The notes under the pieces are model-generated. The model saw nothing but the letters and a program-made list of their open reading frames with translations, was not told the DNA's origin and did not search any database. A stretch of 64,000 nucleotides of DNA, taken from assembly GCA_900299195.1 (NCBI GenBank), contig OMIX01000064.1:32109-96108 (forward strand). The letters run 5' to 3'. The translations under genes and the position numbers were made by a program. Below, piece after piece: positions 28,217-37,608 of the stretch. Origin of the DNA: Deltaproteobacteria bacterium (GTDB taxonomy: Bacteria > Bdellovibrionota > FAC87 > UBA2466). Within the stretch, counting starts at the first letter, position 1; every line of letters begins with the position of its first letter.

Positions 28217-29398
28217 TTAAGCAGCTAAATAAGAACTGGGCTTCGAGTCCCGATTTGAAATAGAAAATTCCCTTAAAGCACAAATCACATATTCGACTTC
28301 AACATCTGAAAGTCCATTGTGAAAGGGCAATCTGACTAGCCGATCACTCATTTGCTCAGAGATCGGACACTGGCCCTTCTGGCCCCCAAGCTTAATCCCC
28401 ATGGGGGACGTATTAAGAGCCTGATAGTGAAAAACCGCTTTAATGTTTCTTTGATTCAAATGTTCAATCAGTTGGGTACGAGTCTGAAGATCGGGTAGAA
28501 CCAAGTAAAACATATGGTAAGACTGCTGAACATCGGATGGGACCTGCGGAACTCCTACCCCATATTTTTCGGCCCAATCTTTTAACTCCGCGTAGTAAGT
28601 ATCCCAAATTTTTCTTCTTCGACTCATGATCGAAGTCCAGTTTTCCAGTTGAGCCCACAAATAAGCTGCAAGAATATCGGAGGGAAGAAAGCTCGAACCC
28701 ATGTCTACCCAACCGTACTTGTCTATTTCCCCTCTAAAGAACTGACTACGATTAGTTCCCTTTTCACGAATAATCTCAGCTCGCTCGATAAATCGAGAAT
28801 TATTAATGAACAAAGCCCCGCCTTCGCCGCAGTTAATATTTTTGGTCTCGTGAAAACTCAAAGTGCCTAAATCTCCTAGGCTCCCTAGATCCCTACCCCG
28901 GTAAGTTCCAAAGATACCCTGAGCATTATCCTCGATAACGAACAACTCATTTTCTCGGGCTATTTCCATGATCTTATCCATCTCACACGCCACTCCCGCG
29001 TAGTGAACTGGAATGATGGCCTTGGTTTTAGGAGTGATCAGTTGAGAAATCAACCGTTCATCGATATTTTTAGTGTCCCAGCGGATATCGCAAAATTTAG
29101 GAGTCGCTCCTCTTAAGACAAAGGCATTAACGGTAGAGGTGAAAGTAAAAGAGGGAACAATCACCTCATCTCCAGGTTGAATCCCACACAAAATCGCTGC
29201 CATCTCTAAGGCATGGGTGCAAGAGGTGGTCAGTAGTGCACGAGGGATAGAAAATTCTTTTTCAAAGAAATCGTGACAGAGCTTTGTATAGAAACCATCT
29301 CCCGAAGCGTGTTGTTTATGAATAGCATCTGCAATATAGATCAGTTCTTTGCCGACTAAACAGGGTTGATTGAATGAGATAGTAGGTGTTTTTTTCAT
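28217..29398 (-). CDS. dTDP-4-amino-4,6-dideoxy sugar transaminase (WecE/RffA-like)
   Basis: DegT/DnrJ/EryC1-family PLP enzyme that aminates a 4-keto-6-deoxy nucleotide sugar. The N-terminus FNQPCLVGKELIYIADAI is typical of WecE/RffA. Other signatures are TTSCTHALEMAA, EDNAQGIFGTYRGR and the PLP lysine in SFHETKNINCGEGGALF. The C-terminal FHYQALNTSPMG also fits this subfamily. The track start is a GTG; the ATG at 29398 (MKKTPTISF) fits the family better. It lies upstream of the ABC permease on the same strand and opposite the glycan genes to its right, suggesting a role in a surface amino sugar. Confidence 0.87.
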   Translation of the reverse strand: MKKTPTISFNQPCLVGKELIYIADAIHKQHASGDGFYTKLCHDFFEKEFSIPRALLTTSCTHALEMAAILCGIQPGDEVIVPSFTFTSTVNAFVLRGATPKFCDIRWDTKNIDERLISQLITPKTKAIIPVHYAGVACEMDKIMEIARENELFVIEDNAQGIFGTYRGRDLGSLGDLGTLSFHETKNINCGEGGALFINNSRFIERAEIIREKGTNRSQFFRGEIDKYGWVDMGSSFLPSDILAAYLWAQLENWTSIMSRRRKIWDTYYAELKDWAEKYGVGVPQVPSDVQQSYHMFYLVLPDLQTRTQLIEHLNQRNIKAVFHYQALNTSPMGIKLGGQKGQCPISEQMSDRLVRLPFHNGLSDVEVEYVICALREFSISNRDSKPSSYLAA

Positions 29399-29616
29399 AA
29401 GTTTTCGGGAGACCACAATGAATAATGAATAAAATCAGGAATGTAAGACAAGTATATCAAATGGCTACTAAGCCATCAATCTCGTTAAACAGAATGCTGT
29501 CTTCCTCCAATGCCCAGCGTTACTACTCCCCCATTCCTTTACAAATCTCGCGCTGATACAATCGAAGAAGAAGATATCTTGCTACAACTTTTAAAACCCT
29601 GACTCTTAGCGCAAAA

Positions 29617-30333
29617 ATGAAAAAAATTGCGATTCTTCAATCTAATTATATTCCATGGAAAGGCTATTTTGATCTAATAGCCTCGGTAGACGAGTTTGTG
29701 TTTTATGACGATGTCCAATTCACTAAAAATGATTGGCGAAATCGAAATAAAATCAAAACTCCTAAAGGAATAGAATGGATTAGCATTCCCGTCGGAAAAG
29801 ACATCAGTCGAAAAATAAAAGAAGTCACTCTCCCTAACTCCCAATGGCAGATAACTCATTGGAAAACCCTCGCCAGTAACTATAAACGTGCTCCCTATTA
29901 CGAAGAAGTATCAGAACTTTTAGAGCCGATTTACCTTTTGCAAACCTTCTCTTCCCTATCTCAACTAAATAGAGCGTTGATCGAAAAAATTTGTTCTTTC
30001 CTAGGAATCAAAACAAAAATCACAGACTCGGGACAGTATCAGCTTGAAGGCGACAAAACAGAAAGGCTTGTCAATCTGTGTCTTCAAACAGGAGCTCAGA
30101 TTTATGTATCAGGTCCCGCAGCTAAGGAGTACCTGAAGGAAGATGCTTTTTCCAAGCACCATATTGGGGTAACTTGGTTTGATTACTCCGGCTATCCGGA
30201 ATATCCCCAGCTGTGGGGTCCCTTTGAACATGCCGTCACCATTCTAGATCTGCTCTTCAACTGCGGTAAAAATGCTGCAAGCTACATGAAGTATGTCCAA
30301 CCCTGTTTTTCAAGAGGCGCGCATGTCCCATAA
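29617..30333 (+). CDS. WbqC-like family protein
   Basis: A 238-residue WbqC-like protein, a family found in O-antigen and glycan clusters; its biochemical activity is poorly established. The hallmark N-terminus is KIAILQSNYIPWKGYFDLI, followed by EFVFYDDVQFTKNDWRNRN. The late segment is QIYVSGPAAKEYL and the end is LDLLFNCG. It starts a plus-strand glycan run, overlapping the following FAD enzyme by 11 bases. The 200-base gap before it has no clear gene, only tiny reading frames of about 30 codons. Confidence 0.83.
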   Translation: MKKIAILQSNYIPWKGYFDLIASVDEFVFYDDVQFTKNDWRNRNKIKTPKGIEWISIPVGKDISRKIKEVTLPNSQWQITHWKTLASNYKRAPYYEEVSELLEPIYLLQTFSSLSQLNRALIEKICSFLGIKTKITDSGQYQLEGDKTERLVNLCLQTGAQIYVSGPAAKEYLKEDAFSKHHIGVTWFDYSGYPEYPQLWGPFEHAVTILDLLFNCGKNAASYMKYVQPCFSRGAHVP

Positions 30334-31717
30334 AAAAGTGTTGATTTTAGGAGCTGGTTTTACTGGCTTAGCCTCAGCGATCGAGCTCGACAAGTTAGGA
30401 GTACAGGCATCCATAGTAGAACGTTCCCATGAAGTGGCGGGACTCTCTCGAACTTTTGAATTAGCTGGGTTGAAATTTGAGTTGGGACCTCATATTTATT
30501 TCGATAAAGATAAAGAGGTGACTCAATTCTGGAAGAGCATCGCCGGCGATCAAATGAAAACCTACTATCGTAACAATCGTATCTTTTACGATGGGAAATT
30601 TATTAAATCACCTCTCAACCTTTTAGACACTGTCATTAAACTCGGACCTATCGCTGTCTTTAGAATTGTGATGAGCTATCTGGTTGACCGCACTAAAAAA
30701 CCCTCTATTGATTCCGCTGAAGATTGGGTCAAATCCAACTTTGGAACTGAGTTATTTCAAAGGTTCTTTAAAGTCTATAACGAAAAAATATGGGGAATTC
30801 CTTGCTCGCAAATGGCCCCAGACTGGGCGGGACAACGAATCAAATCGTCACTCTTCAAAATGGTCCTAAAATCTCTCACCAAAGACAAAGACTTCATCAT
30901 AAAAACTTTTGAATTCCCAACCGGAGGTTCCGAAACTCTTTATAAAAAACAAACTGACAGAATTTTAAATTCCAAACATGTGACATTACGGATGGGATGT
31001 GAAGCCACGCGCATCCAAAAAACTCCCTCAGGTTTTCAAGTAACTTTCAATAACAACGAAGAACCAGAGGAGTTCACTCATATTATTTCAACGATTCACC
31101 TAGACCACTTAAACTCCATTCTTGAGCCTAATGATTTCATAAACGAAAAACGAACCCGTAGCGCACTCTCCCAATTGAAGTATAGAAATCTTATTTTAGT
31201 GAATTTAGTATTTCAAAAAGAGGCGGTCCAAAATTTTAAAGAGCACTGGATTGATATTCATGACCCTTCTATTTCAGCGTTGAGAATCACCAACTTTGGA
31301 AATCACGAGTTGGGTTTAGGTGATGGGACCCGATGTGGAATTTGCGTCGAATACAACTGCTGGGAAAGCGACGAACTCTGGAAACTGAAAAATGAAGAGC
31401 TAGTTCATTTAGCTTTAAGTGAAATGAATCGTATGAAACTCACTTCGGGCTCATCTCCAATAGCGCACGAAATCATTCGTTTACCTAGGGCTTATCCCGT
31501 ATATTTCAAGGGCTACAAAAACTACATTAATACTATTTTTGAAGAATTTAAAAAGATGGATGGGCTCATTCTAGCTGGTAGAAACAGTCTCTATAAATGG
31601 AATAACATGCACCACTCAGTAAAAACTGGGTTACTCGCAGCTAGAAACATAGTTGGGGGAAATTACGATCTCTTCTCTGTTAAAGGGATTGTCTCCATCG
31701 GGAAAGAATCAGATTAA
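30323..31717 (+). CDS. FAD-dependent amine-oxidase/UDP-galactopyranose-mutase-like oxidoreductase
   Basis: Flavoprotein of the NAD(P)-binding/amine oxidase superfamily, common in polysaccharide clusters. The dinucleotide fold LILGAGFTGLASAIELDKLG opens the protein. FELGPHIYFD and WGIPCSQMAPDWAGQRIK follow, and a FAD-binding C-terminal loop LAGRNSLYKWNNMHHSVKTG ends it. The reaction may be sugar ring contraction or an oxidation; the sequence alone does not decide. The start at 30323 (MSHKKVLILGAG) uses AAGAGG 6 bases upstream, in preference to the track start 10 codons earlier inside WbqC. Confidence 0.82.
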   Translation: MSHKKVLILGAGFTGLASAIELDKLGVQASIVERSHEVAGLSRTFELAGLKFELGPHIYFDKDKEVTQFWKSIAGDQMKTYYRNNRIFYDGKFIKSPLNLLDTVIKLGPIAVFRIVMSYLVDRTKKPSIDSAEDWVKSNFGTELFQRFFKVYNEKIWGIPCSQMAPDWAGQRIKSSLFKMVLKSLTKDKDFIIKTFEFPTGGSETLYKKQTDRILNSKHVTLRMGCEATRIQKTPSGFQVTFNNNEEPEEFTHIISTIHLDHLNSILEPNDFINEKRTRSALSQLKYRNLILVNLVFQKEAVQNFKEHWIDIHDPSISALRITNFGNHELGLGDGTRCGICVEYNCWESDELWKLKNEELVHLALSEMNRMKLTSGSSPIAHEIIRLPRAYPVYFKGYKNYINTIFEEFKKMDGLILAGRNSLYKWNNMHHSVKTGLLAARNIVGGNYDLFSVKGIVSIGKESD

Positions 31718-31735
31718 TTTTTCAAAAGGCATAAC

Positions 31736-32674
31736 ATGAAACTTTCAATCATTTGTCCCATCTATAACAATGCGCCTAGCATTTCAGAATTGGTCGAAGA
31801 AATTATCCAGGAGACCCAAAAATGCTCTGCCCAATGGGAGCTGATTTTAGTGGATGATAGAAGTACCGATTCAAGTTGGTCTAAAATCAATGAAGTCTCT
31901 AATAAGCACCCAGAAATCAAAGGAATTAGGTTAAGTCGTAACTTTGGTCAACAAGTCGCCGTCAGTGCTGGGTTACGGCACTCTTCAGGTGATATTCTCA
32001 TCGTCATGGATGGAGATCTTCAAAATCCTCCAGAAGCAATTTCCCAAATGGTCAAAGAAATTCAAAATGGAGTGGATATTGTTTACACCACTTCAACGGT
32101 GAGAAACCACTGGAAAGACGAGGTTACTTCAAAAGTCTTTTGGTTTATCATGAACTCGGTTCTAAAAGTCCAAATCATTCCCAACCAATTGATGATGAAA
32201 GCTTTCAGCAGAAAATTTATTAACCTCTACAACTCGTATGAAGAGAGAATTCGGATCGTAGCAGGGATCACACACGACATAGGGATGGATTACAAGATTC
32301 TTCAAGTTAACAATCGCAAGAGAAAAGCTGGTAAAGGAAATTATGGATTTTTTAGAAGATTTCATCTCATGCTAGATGTTGTCATTACCATGACCAACAA
32401 ACCTTTAAATTATCTCATCAATATCAGTCTGTTTGCAGTTCTAACCAGCGTCGTTCTTGGTGTTTACACTCTCACCAAGTACTTTTTATATCCCGATGTT
32501 CCCCCAGGCTATACCACGCTTTTGATTTTTATGTCTTTCTTTGGAAGTTTAACGATGCTGGTTTTGGGAATCATAGGTAGATATCTGTCTAATATTTATA
32601 GTGAGGTCAGACAACGACCGTTGTTTATTGTTCAAAACACGCTTAATTTCCAAGATGGGCAAATCCATGGATAG
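31736..32674 (+). CDS. Family 2 glycosyltransferase, DPM1/GtrB-like with membrane tail
   Basis: Polyprenyl-phosphate-sugar synthase type GT2. The catalytic domain occupies residues 1-220 with LSIICPIYNNAPSI, the nucleotide site LVDDRSTDSS and the metal-binding MDGDLQNPPEAI. Two C-terminal membrane helices (around residues 230-255 and 265-290) match GtrB/ArnC-like enzymes that load a sugar onto undecaprenyl or dolichyl phosphate. AAAAGG lies 6 bases before the ATG. A GT39-like membrane protein encoded nearby (34378-36054) would be a logical acceptor-side partner. Confidence 0.88.
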   Translation: MKLSIICPIYNNAPSISELVEEIIQETQKCSAQWELILVDDRSTDSSWSKINEVSNKHPEIKGIRLSRNFGQQVAVSAGLRHSSGDILIVMDGDLQNPPEAISQMVKEIQNGVDIVYTTSTVRNHWKDEVTSKVFWFIMNSVLKVQIIPNQLMMKAFSRKFINLYNSYEERIRIVAGITHDIGMDYKILQVNNRKRKAGKGNYGFFRRFHLMLDVVITMTNKPLNYLINISLFAVLTSVVLGVYTLTKYFLYPDVPPGYTTLLIFMSFFGSLTMLVLGIIGRYLSNIYSEVRQRPLFIVQNTLNFQDGQIHG

Positions 32675-33344
32675 AATCATCAAAAAACAAATTGAAACCT
32701 ACCGTCCCAATTTTTTAGAGCATGGAATCAGTCCCAAGGGAACATTTCAAAACGATCTCATTACTCAAGAAGAACGACATTTAGAACTCCTAAATCCACT
32801 ATTCAAACACAAATCGACCCATTTTAGCATCTGCGATGTGGGTTCCGGGTTGTGTGACCTTCACGGTCTTTTAAACAAGCTCAACATCGCCCATGATTAC
32901 ACAGGCATTGAGATTGTAGATGAGATGGTAGAGGCCTCAAAGAAACTTTGGCCCCGAGCTAATGTTGTTAATGCTGATATTCTTGATCCTAGCTTTAAAG
33001 AAACTTTCGACTTTGTAGTCTTAAGCGGAACTTTTAATATTCCGGGCTCTGTACCCATAAATGACTGGGAATCGTTCGTTTTTAAAATGATTAAGGCCAT
33101 GTATGACCATTGCAAAATAGGTATCTCCTTTAATGCTTTAACCACCTACTCAACATTCCGAGATGGCCACTTATTTTATTTGTCCCCTGAAAAAGTCTTT
33201 TCATTCATTCAAAGCCAGTTGAGTCGGTTCTGTTGCCTCAACACCTCTTACCCTTTGTATGAGGTGACATACACCGTTTTTCGACCTGAAAATTTGAAGG
33301 AACAGTTTCCTCAACCAGCCTTCCAAAAATACTTTAAAAAATGA
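32655..33344 (+). CDS. Class I SAM-dependent methyltransferase
   Basis: Putative methyltransferase of about 229 residues. Motif I is ICDVGSGLCDLHGLLN, the acidic residue of motif II is in YTGIEIVDEM, and VVNADILD follows. The VVLSGTFNI segment corresponds to motif IV. The start is chosen inside the end of the GT2 gene (ATG 32655); ATG 32667 is equally possible and the track start is probably too long. The acceptor is likely a sugar or glycan precursor judging from its neighbours. Its stop overlaps the next start by 4 bases. Confidence 0.76.
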   Translation: MGKSMDRIIKKQIETYRPNFLEHGISPKGTFQNDLITQEERHLELLNPLFKHKSTHFSICDVGSGLCDLHGLLNKLNIAHDYTGIEIVDEMVEASKKLWPRANVVNADILDPSFKETFDFVVLSGTFNIPGSVPINDWESFVFKMIKAMYDHCKIGISFNALTTYSTFRDGHLFYLSPEKVFSFIQSQLSRFCCLNTSYPLYEVTYTVFRPENLKEQFPQPAFQKYFKK

Positions 33345-34336
33345 ATCATCCCATTTTGGCCAATCGAGCTTTAGGAATCCTCTCTGCTTATATCGACCAA
33401 AGAACCGATATTACAACTTGGTTCATTCCAAGCAATGTTTGTTTTTCTCTCCCTTTTCTCATGATTTCAAAAAACAAACACCTAGAGATGTTTGACTTTG
33501 GTTTCAGCTCCGAAATTATTTTAAAAAAAATCGAGGAACAAAAACAGCCGAATACTGGCATTGTTCTAGTGAATCACTTTGGAGTGAGCTGGACACAGGA
33601 AGAGGTTCAAAGTTTATCGCCCTACTTTAACTCGGTGATCATCGACGCTTGTCTTTCTCCTCCCGAAACCCATTTACCAAAATCCTGTAACTCCGATCTT
33701 CTCATTTTTAGTACAGGGAAGGGGAAATTTGTGGATCTGGGGTATGGAGCTATTGGTTATTGTAAGGTGCCTCTCACTATTCAGCCCTCATCACACCCTT
33801 CTCAAATTGAAATTCACAGACGCTATGAATGGTTAGAATCCTTTTGGAAAATGGCTTTAGCCGGAGGCAGTGTAGTGGATTATTCCGAGGTTCGAAAACT
33901 TCCCTGGATAGATGACGGGGCCGAAAAATTGACTAACGGTGAAAGTTATTTTTCTCAAGTGGTTCAACAAAGCTCACTGGAATGGAACCATCGAAATACT
34001 CTTAATGAAATCTATCAAGCAATCATCGGCCCGGATCTAGCCTGGAACTCAAAAGCTAACCTCTGGCGATACCATCTTTGGGTAGACAAACCCGAGATTG
34101 TAATCAATGCCCTTTTTGATAACGGACTATTTGCTTCGCGCCATTACCCCAATGGAGCTAAACGTTTGGGAGTGAACGGATCTTTTGAGTCTGCAGAGTT
34201 GCTAGAAAATCATATCATTAATTTATTTAACTCAACCCAAGTCAATTCTGATTTCGCAGAAAAATGCTCTCAAGTGGTCTCTCGGCTTTTATCTTCAGGA
34301 AAAGTTAAACCAGCCTCACGAAAACCCATTTTTTAA
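33341..34336 (+). CDS. Divergent DegT/aminotransferase-like protein
   Basis: 331 residues resembling the fold-type I PLP enzymes of the DegT family but weakly. There is an Asp in the expected position (NSVIIDACLSPPETHL), and a candidate PLP-lysine segment IFSTGKGKFVDLGYGAIGY. A C-terminal small domain (YHLWVDKPEIVINALFDNGLFASRHYP) resembles the DegT C-terminus. The usual strong N-terminal substrate region is missing. It may be a sugar aminotransferase with altered specificity or an inactive paralogue. Translationally coupled to the methyltransferase gene. Confidence 0.6.
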   Translation: MNHPILANRALGILSAYIDQRTDITTWFIPSNVCFSLPFLMISKNKHLEMFDFGFSSEIILKKIEEQKQPNTGIVLVNHFGVSWTQEEVQSLSPYFNSVIIDACLSPPETHLPKSCNSDLLIFSTGKGKFVDLGYGAIGYCKVPLTIQPSSHPSQIEIHRRYEWLESFWKMALAGGSVVDYSEVRKLPWIDDGAEKLTNGESYFSQVVQQSSLEWNHRNTLNEIYQAIIGPDLAWNSKANLWRYHLWVDKPEIVINALFDNGLFASRHYPNGAKRLGVNGSFESAELLENHIINLFNSTQVNSDFAEKCSQVVSRLLSSGKVKPASRKPIF

Positions 34337-34377
34337 ACTAAGAATTAATTCAATCCTCTCAATAAAACCAATCGGAA

Positions 34378-36054
34378 TTAATTAAAACGAGGCCGGAATA
34401 ATTCAAAATAAGGGGTGTCTTTCACTAGAACGTGTTTTTTCTCTATCATTTGATTGATAGGACTTTGAGGATCAAAATAGTTTTTTTGATTTAATTCAGG
34501 AGTAGAGTACCAGTTCTTCATTCTCACAAGTCTCGATGTAGGTTTCATTTCATCCAAATAGGCCCTAGCCCAATACCCATCGACACCTCCCTTGGGATTT
34601 TGGTACCAAATCACTCCAGAGGCAGGCGGAATCCCAGCTATCAGGTACCCAGCTGTAAAGTTAGGAAAAATCATAAGTGGACCTCGAGAATCTAACGAAC
34701 TGCGAAGTTCTTTCTGCACCGAAACTAAGTATTGTTGTTTCTGTGGGGTCGTGAACAACCCTTTGAAGGGACCCTCATCGACTCGGGAGGTAAGCAACTC
34801 TTTTGGAGACTCGTCCCAAATATTGATGGGATTAAAAAACGCCAAAAAAACAGGCAATCCCAAGGCTAAACTTTGGATTCTAAAATCTACTTTGGACTGA
34901 GATTGTACAAAAAACGCTACAAAAATAAGTCCGGTTAAAAACGCGGGCACCAGGCCCACCTGGCTGTTTGTATAACCCACATTTGAAGAAACACCGGCCA
35001 CGATTCCCGCGACCCAAGATGGAACAAAAACCCACACAAAAAGTTTCCTGATTCGATCTTCTTTTTTAATGATCTGGAAAGGAATTAAACTCAGTATTGA
35101 AAGATAAAAAGGATAGACCGCCCACCCCGAGGTCGATAATTGACTCAGAAGATAGGAAACTCCAGGAATGGCTGTCACCAGTCCTACGAACGCAACCTCT
35201 TTTTTTGTTTTTGACCAAAAAGCGCTCCCAAAAAACAGAACAAGAACAGCAATCACTTGTTTGGGAAATAACTTATGGATAGCCGTAAAAAAATAGAGGA
35301 ACTTATTTGAGGAATATCCATACTCTTTTGAGACTAAAATGGCAGTCTCAACAAAGTGCCACCTTTGTAGAAAAAGTATCAAAGGCCAAACTCCAACTAA
35401 AAAAACTCCCAATATATACCAACAGCAAAACTTTCGAGTCTCCCTTCCCCAAACCATCAAAAACAACACTAAGAGGATACTCACTAAGAGCGTGTTATAA
35501 GAAAGGCAACTCAACCCCAGACTGATCCCGACGCTAAAATACCAAGCACCTCTTTTTTTTTGAACTGCCTCGAACAATAAAAAAAGTCCCAATATTAAGA
35601 AAAAAGTCCCCAACGTGTTGTAACTCAAGGTGGGAATGTTCCCCGGTAAAAACAAACCCACGGAGCTTGAGATGATTAAAGCAGAAGGGGCCGTGATCAT
35701 TTTTTTAAGCCATCGAAAGAGAATTAAGGCTAAAGCGAGGTAAAAGAACCAGTAACAAAACCTAAGATAAAGAACCATATAATCAGTTCCCTGAAAGAAA
35801 AAGGAATGCAACTTGATGAGAGGGTAAGAAACAAGGCCAAATGACTGCAACAAGAACTGTTCGTGGATGAACAATTTTTGGCCCAAAACAAATCTTAAAG
35901 GGATGCCCGAATAAAAAGGTTCATCAAAAAAATTAACTCCAAAGAACAAACGGTAGAGAGAAAAACCCTCTGCAGCCACAAAGATAAAAAAAGCTATTAC
36001 CTTCTGGGCGGAAGAGGCTTTGGAGAAATTTGAAATTGGGTTCACAATACCCAA
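34378..36054 (-). CDS. GT39/ArnT-like polytopic membrane glycosyltransferase
   Basis: A 558-residue membrane protein with about 11-12 hydrophobic helices and a soluble C-terminal portion of about 150 residues. The first extracytoplasmic loop contains FFDEPFYSGIPLRF, with an acidic pair at the position where GT-C enzymes carry their catalytic or metal residues. This suggests transfer of a sugar from a lipid-phosphate donor to a glycan, lipid or protein. Assignment beyond GT-C/GT39-like is not possible. It is convergent to the plus-strand glycan run and close to the GtrB-like donor synthase. Confidence 0.68.
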   Translation of the reverse strand: MGIVNPISNFSKASSAQKVIAFFIFVAAEGFSLYRLFFGVNFFDEPFYSGIPLRFVLGQKLFIHEQFLLQSFGLVSYPLIKLHSFFFQGTDYMVLYLRFCYWFFYLALALILFRWLKKMITAPSALIISSSVGLFLPGNIPTLSYNTLGTFFLILGLFLLFEAVQKKRGAWYFSVGISLGLSCLSYNTLLVSILLVLFLMVWGRETRKFCCWYILGVFLVGVWPLILFLQRWHFVETAILVSKEYGYSSNKFLYFFTAIHKLFPKQVIAVLVLFFGSAFWSKTKKEVAFVGLVTAIPGVSYLLSQLSTSGWAVYPFYLSILSLIPFQIIKKEDRIRKLFVWVFVPSWVAGIVAGVSSNVGYTNSQVGLVPAFLTGLIFVAFFVQSQSKVDFRIQSLALGLPVFLAFFNPINIWDESPKELLTSRVDEGPFKGLFTTPQKQQYLVSVQKELRSSLDSRGPLMIFPNFTAGYLIAGIPPASGVIWYQNPKGGVDGYWARAYLDEMKPTSRLVRMKNWYSTPELNQKNYFDPQSPINQMIEKKHVLVKDTPYFELFRPRFN

Positions 36055-36085
36055 CAGTTTACCATGCCAGAGAGTCTCAAACCCA

Positions 36086-36553
36086 CTATTTCAATTGAGC
36101 CAATCGGGTAGGGAGACATTTGCGACTCACCGCCCCTTTAAGCGTTTCTAACTCGGTCTTCAACATCGAAATTTCTTCCTCGATGGTCAAAAGATGAGTT
36201 CCCTCCATGAGCCATTGGTCGTAAGCCTCTCCACACATTTCTGCCGTCTTTGCGTCAAAGTCTGAAACATTGTTTGAGCTCAATCCATTTTTTTTCTGGC
36301 AATCCGTTAGAGCTTTGAAATAGGTCTTAGTAGTTAAATTGACTTCCTTATGATCGTTTAATCTTTTGCTCAGAGTTTCCTGGGTATTCGCAAAGACCGA
36401 CCGATAGATACTGCAGTCCACTCGGCTTTCCTGATTCTGATAGTGCGAACTGCTAGGTCGCCAGTAATCGTCCGCCCGAATAACTCGGTGATGCATTGAA
36501 AGAGAGATTAACCCAACCCCAAAAAAGAAACGACCCCAATACCCTTTTCCCAT
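36086..36553 (-). CDS. Exported protein of unknown function
   Basis: About 155 residues with a hydrophobic N-terminal segment (GRFFFGVGLISLSMHH), probably an export signal ending near RADDY. It carries four cysteines (CSIYR, CQKKN, CGEAY and CLPTR) and a helical C-terminal half with EEEISMLKTELETLKG, likely a coiled coil. I do not recognise a family. The start at 36553 has GGGGGGA 6 bases upstream; the track start is 20 codons too far upstream. Divergent from murI. Confidence 0.6.
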   Translation of the reverse strand: MGKGYWGRFFFGVGLISLSMHHRVIRADDYWRPSSSHYQNQESRVDCSIYRSVFANTQETLSKRLNDHKEVNLTTKTYFKALTDCQKKNGLSSNNVSDFDAKTAEMCGEAYDQWLMEGTHLLTIEEEISMLKTELETLKGAVSRKCLPTRLAQLK

Positions 36554-36643
36554 TTGATTCCCCCCCGGAAAATTTTCCCCGACACTCTTATCATACAGCA
36601 AATCAAGTACCAAAAGTTTACAACTGTAAAACCCCTAGTCTTC

Positions 36644-36660
36644 TGACAAACTTTTAGCTA
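36644..36660. promoter_or_regulatory. Degenerate copy of the 17-bp palindrome (copy E)
   Basis: TGACAAACTTTTAGCTA agrees with the ferritin-side site TGTCAAACTTTTAGACA at 14 of 17 positions. It lies between the divergent 36553 gene and murI. A lone TTAGACA half-site also occurs at 36718-36724. Evidence is similarity by eye only. Confidence 0.3.
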
Positions 36661-36722
36661 TTCCACTCTTTCATCGTGACAAGCCATTAATTTAATGTAG
36701 TTTTTGCCGCATGGATGTTAGA

Positions 36723-36750
36723 CACCTAAGACTTTTTCCGTTTTTAGGTG
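36723..36750. promoter_or_regulatory. Inverted repeat upstream of murI
   Basis: Arms CACCTAA and TTAGGTG are separated by a 14-base T-rich spacer and lie about 58 bases upstream of the murI ATG. It could be an operator or a weak terminator. A loose promoter pair, TTGACT (36769) and TTAAAT (36793) with an 18-base spacer, follows it. Confidence 0.35.
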
Positions 36751-36807
36751 GCTTAAGTCACTCAATTATTGACTGAACTGAATTGAATACACTTAAATCG
36801 GTGCCCA

Positions 36808-37602
36808 ATGAGTTCACAAAAAAAAACCATCGCTGTGCTGGATTCTGGGGTTGGGGGACTAAGTATCTTCCAATCGATTAAAGAAGCCTTGCCTCAAGTC
36901 TCCATCGTTTACGCCTGTGATAATAAAAACTTTCCTTATGGTACGAAATCCGCTGATACGGTGGTTGGATGTATCCAATCAATGACCCAAAGGGTAATTG
37001 AACGTTACAGTCCTCAATTAATAGTCATTGCATGTAACACTGCAAGCACCATTGCTTTAGAATCTCTAAGATCCACTTTTAGTGTTCCCATGGTTGGAGT
37101 GGTTCCCGCGATCAAACCTGCAGCGGCTCAATCTCACTCAAAAACCATCGGGCTTCTAGCGACTCCCGGAACCATCCAACGACCGTACACTGACCAATTG
37201 ATTGAGGCGTATGCTAAGGATTGTAAAGTAATTAAGGTAGGCTCCTCGCGCCTTGTTGAATTGGCAGAGGAGAAACTTCGTGGGCTGCCTATCAAATTAG
37301 ATGAAATCAAGACAGAAGTTGCTCCCTTCTTTTCTGAGGATTATCGTGATGCCATTGATACTATCGTTTTGGGTTGCACCCATTTTCCGCTTTTATCAAC
37401 TGAACTCACACTTGCTTCTCCCAAAAAAGTGACTTGGCTAGATTCCTCGCAAGCTATCGCTCAAAGGGTGACTTCACTGGTAAAACAACCTGGGGCCTCA
37501 TCTCCCATTTACACTCCGACATTCACTCTACTTAATGAAAGCGTTTTGTCTTTGCGCCCACACCTGAAAACTTTAGGTTTTGCTGAGCTAGAAGAACTCT
37601 GA
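36808..37602 (+). CDS. murI: Glutamate racemase
   Basis: Makes D-glutamate for peptidoglycan from L-glutamate without a cofactor. The 264-residue protein shows the catalytic aspartate region VLDSGVGGLSIF, the first catalytic cysteine in IACNTASTIAL, and the second in VLGCTHFPLL. All family landmarks are intact. The ATG is preceded only by a weak ribosome site, but the N-terminus fits the family. It is convergent with the 37609 gene, with a 6-base gap. Confidence 0.95.
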   Translation: MSSQKKTIAVLDSGVGGLSIFQSIKEALPQVSIVYACDNKNFPYGTKSADTVVGCIQSMTQRVIERYSPQLIVIACNTASTIALESLRSTFSVPMVGVVPAIKPAAAQSHSKTIGLLATPGTIQRPYTDQLIEAYAKDCKVIKVGSSRLVELAEEKLRGLPIKLDEIKTEVAPFFSEDYRDAIDTIVLGCTHFPLLSTELTLASPKKVTWLDSSQAIAQRVTSLVKQPGASSPIYTPTFTLLNESVLSLRPHLKTLGFAELEEL

Positions 37603-37608
37603 GCATAA

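Noticed and set aside
29461-29601. Small frames of about 30 codons before the WbqC-like gene (for example starting MPSVTTPP)
   Set aside because: Two overlapping short frames, no ribosome site and no recognisable product; could be remnants but cannot be supported.
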